36,701 nt of DNA from Candidatus Cloacimonadota bacterium (GTDB taxonomy: Bacteria > Cloacimonadota > Cloacimonadia > Cloacimonadales > PWNZ01): NCBI GenBank assembly GCA_003564155.1, contig PWOA01000098.1, positions 1 to 36,701 of the forward strand, in the 5' to 3' direction. The notes under the pieces are model-generated. The model did not search any database and was not told the origin of the DNA. It worked only from the letters and a program-made list of their open reading frames with translations. A program made the translations under genes and the position numbers. Positions 36,581 to 36,701 of this stretch are shown piece by piece. Positions within the stretch are counted from its first letter, which is position 1, and every line of letters begins with the position of its first letter.

Positions 36581-36701
36581 ATGTAATAGGATTTTTATCT
36601 TTAGGTATTTGAGCAAATAATCAGCATTTTTTTGGGAGTAATGTTAATCTATTAACTTCATAAGACCTTTACGGTTTGAACTCCTAACCTCAATGTATCA
36701 T
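36581..36701. repeat. Right copy of 121-bp perfect terminal inverted repeat
   Basis: Exact reverse complement of bases 1-121. Read outward it begins ATGTAATAGG, followed by an AT-rich sequence with no reading frame of note. The words TCATAACTGTAC (36536-36547) and ATGTAATAGG (36581-36590) around this edge also occur, closer together, at 7696-7725 between dinB and the cation transporter gene, which hints at a family of dispersed elements. Confidence 0.95.

Overview
AT-rich bacterial chromosomal segment with 27 confidently or reasonably called protein genes, no tRNA or rRNA, and no prophage, transposase or CRISPR array that I can see. The best taxonomic guess is an FCB-group anaerobe, perhaps Cloacimonadota or a relative (inference). 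Evidence for the guess: a PorU-like C25 (gingipain-type) protein with a secretion-type C-terminal domain sits next to a PorV-like outer membrane protein, as in type IX secretion. A kdsB gene and a Wzz/Wzx/Wzy cluster indicate a Gram-negative envelope. A stand-alone B12-binding methylmalonyl-CoA mutase subunit fits propionate metabolism. AGGAG-type ribosome binding sites are common, which argues against Bacteroidota proper. TTG and GTG starts occur.

Layout. 1-3989 (minus strand): S4-domain RNA-binding protein, secreted GHL10-type glycoside hydrolase-like protein, xseA and a SagB-type nitroreductase. 3990-4584: long divergent control region. 4585-5773: a two-gene encapsulin nanocompartment operon (encapsulated ferritin cargo, then shell) closed by a hairpin. 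5802-8710: membrane-anchored ankyrin protein, DNA polymerase IV and a cation diffusion facilitator. 8889-15713 (minus): purA, then PorV-like and PorU-like proteins. 15948-18382: B12-binding mutase subunit, PgeF-type laccase-domain protein and a FapA/DUF342 protein. 18379-22684: kdsB (minus), a PLP aminotransferase, pyrimidine-nucleoside phosphorylase and a CobB-type sirtuin. 22864-24173: two DUF4190-like membrane paralogues and a DUF2752 protein. 24591-26727 (minus): pyruvate kinase and a zinc-ribbon methyltransferase. 27439-29683: a second copy of the aminotransferase type, and endonuclease III. 29876-36443: surface polysaccharide locus (leader ORF, Wzz, Wzx, Wzy/ligase, glycosyltransferase, and an NAD-dependent epimerase on the minus strand).

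The most notable system is the encapsulin operon. The cargo keeps the ferroxidase residues of the EncFtn family and ends in a short targeting peptide. The shell is a full-length Family 1 HK97-fold protein with an unusual Cys-Gly-Cys in the loop predicted to lie at the five-fold pore. A predicted flavin enzyme is divergently transcribed from it. This looks like iron storage inside a protein shell.

The two ends of the window are perfect 121-bp inverted copies of each other. Because the genes between them are ordinary chromosomal ones, this most likely marks a dispersed repeat (or an assembly k-mer) at which the contig stopped, rather than the termini of a linear replicon.
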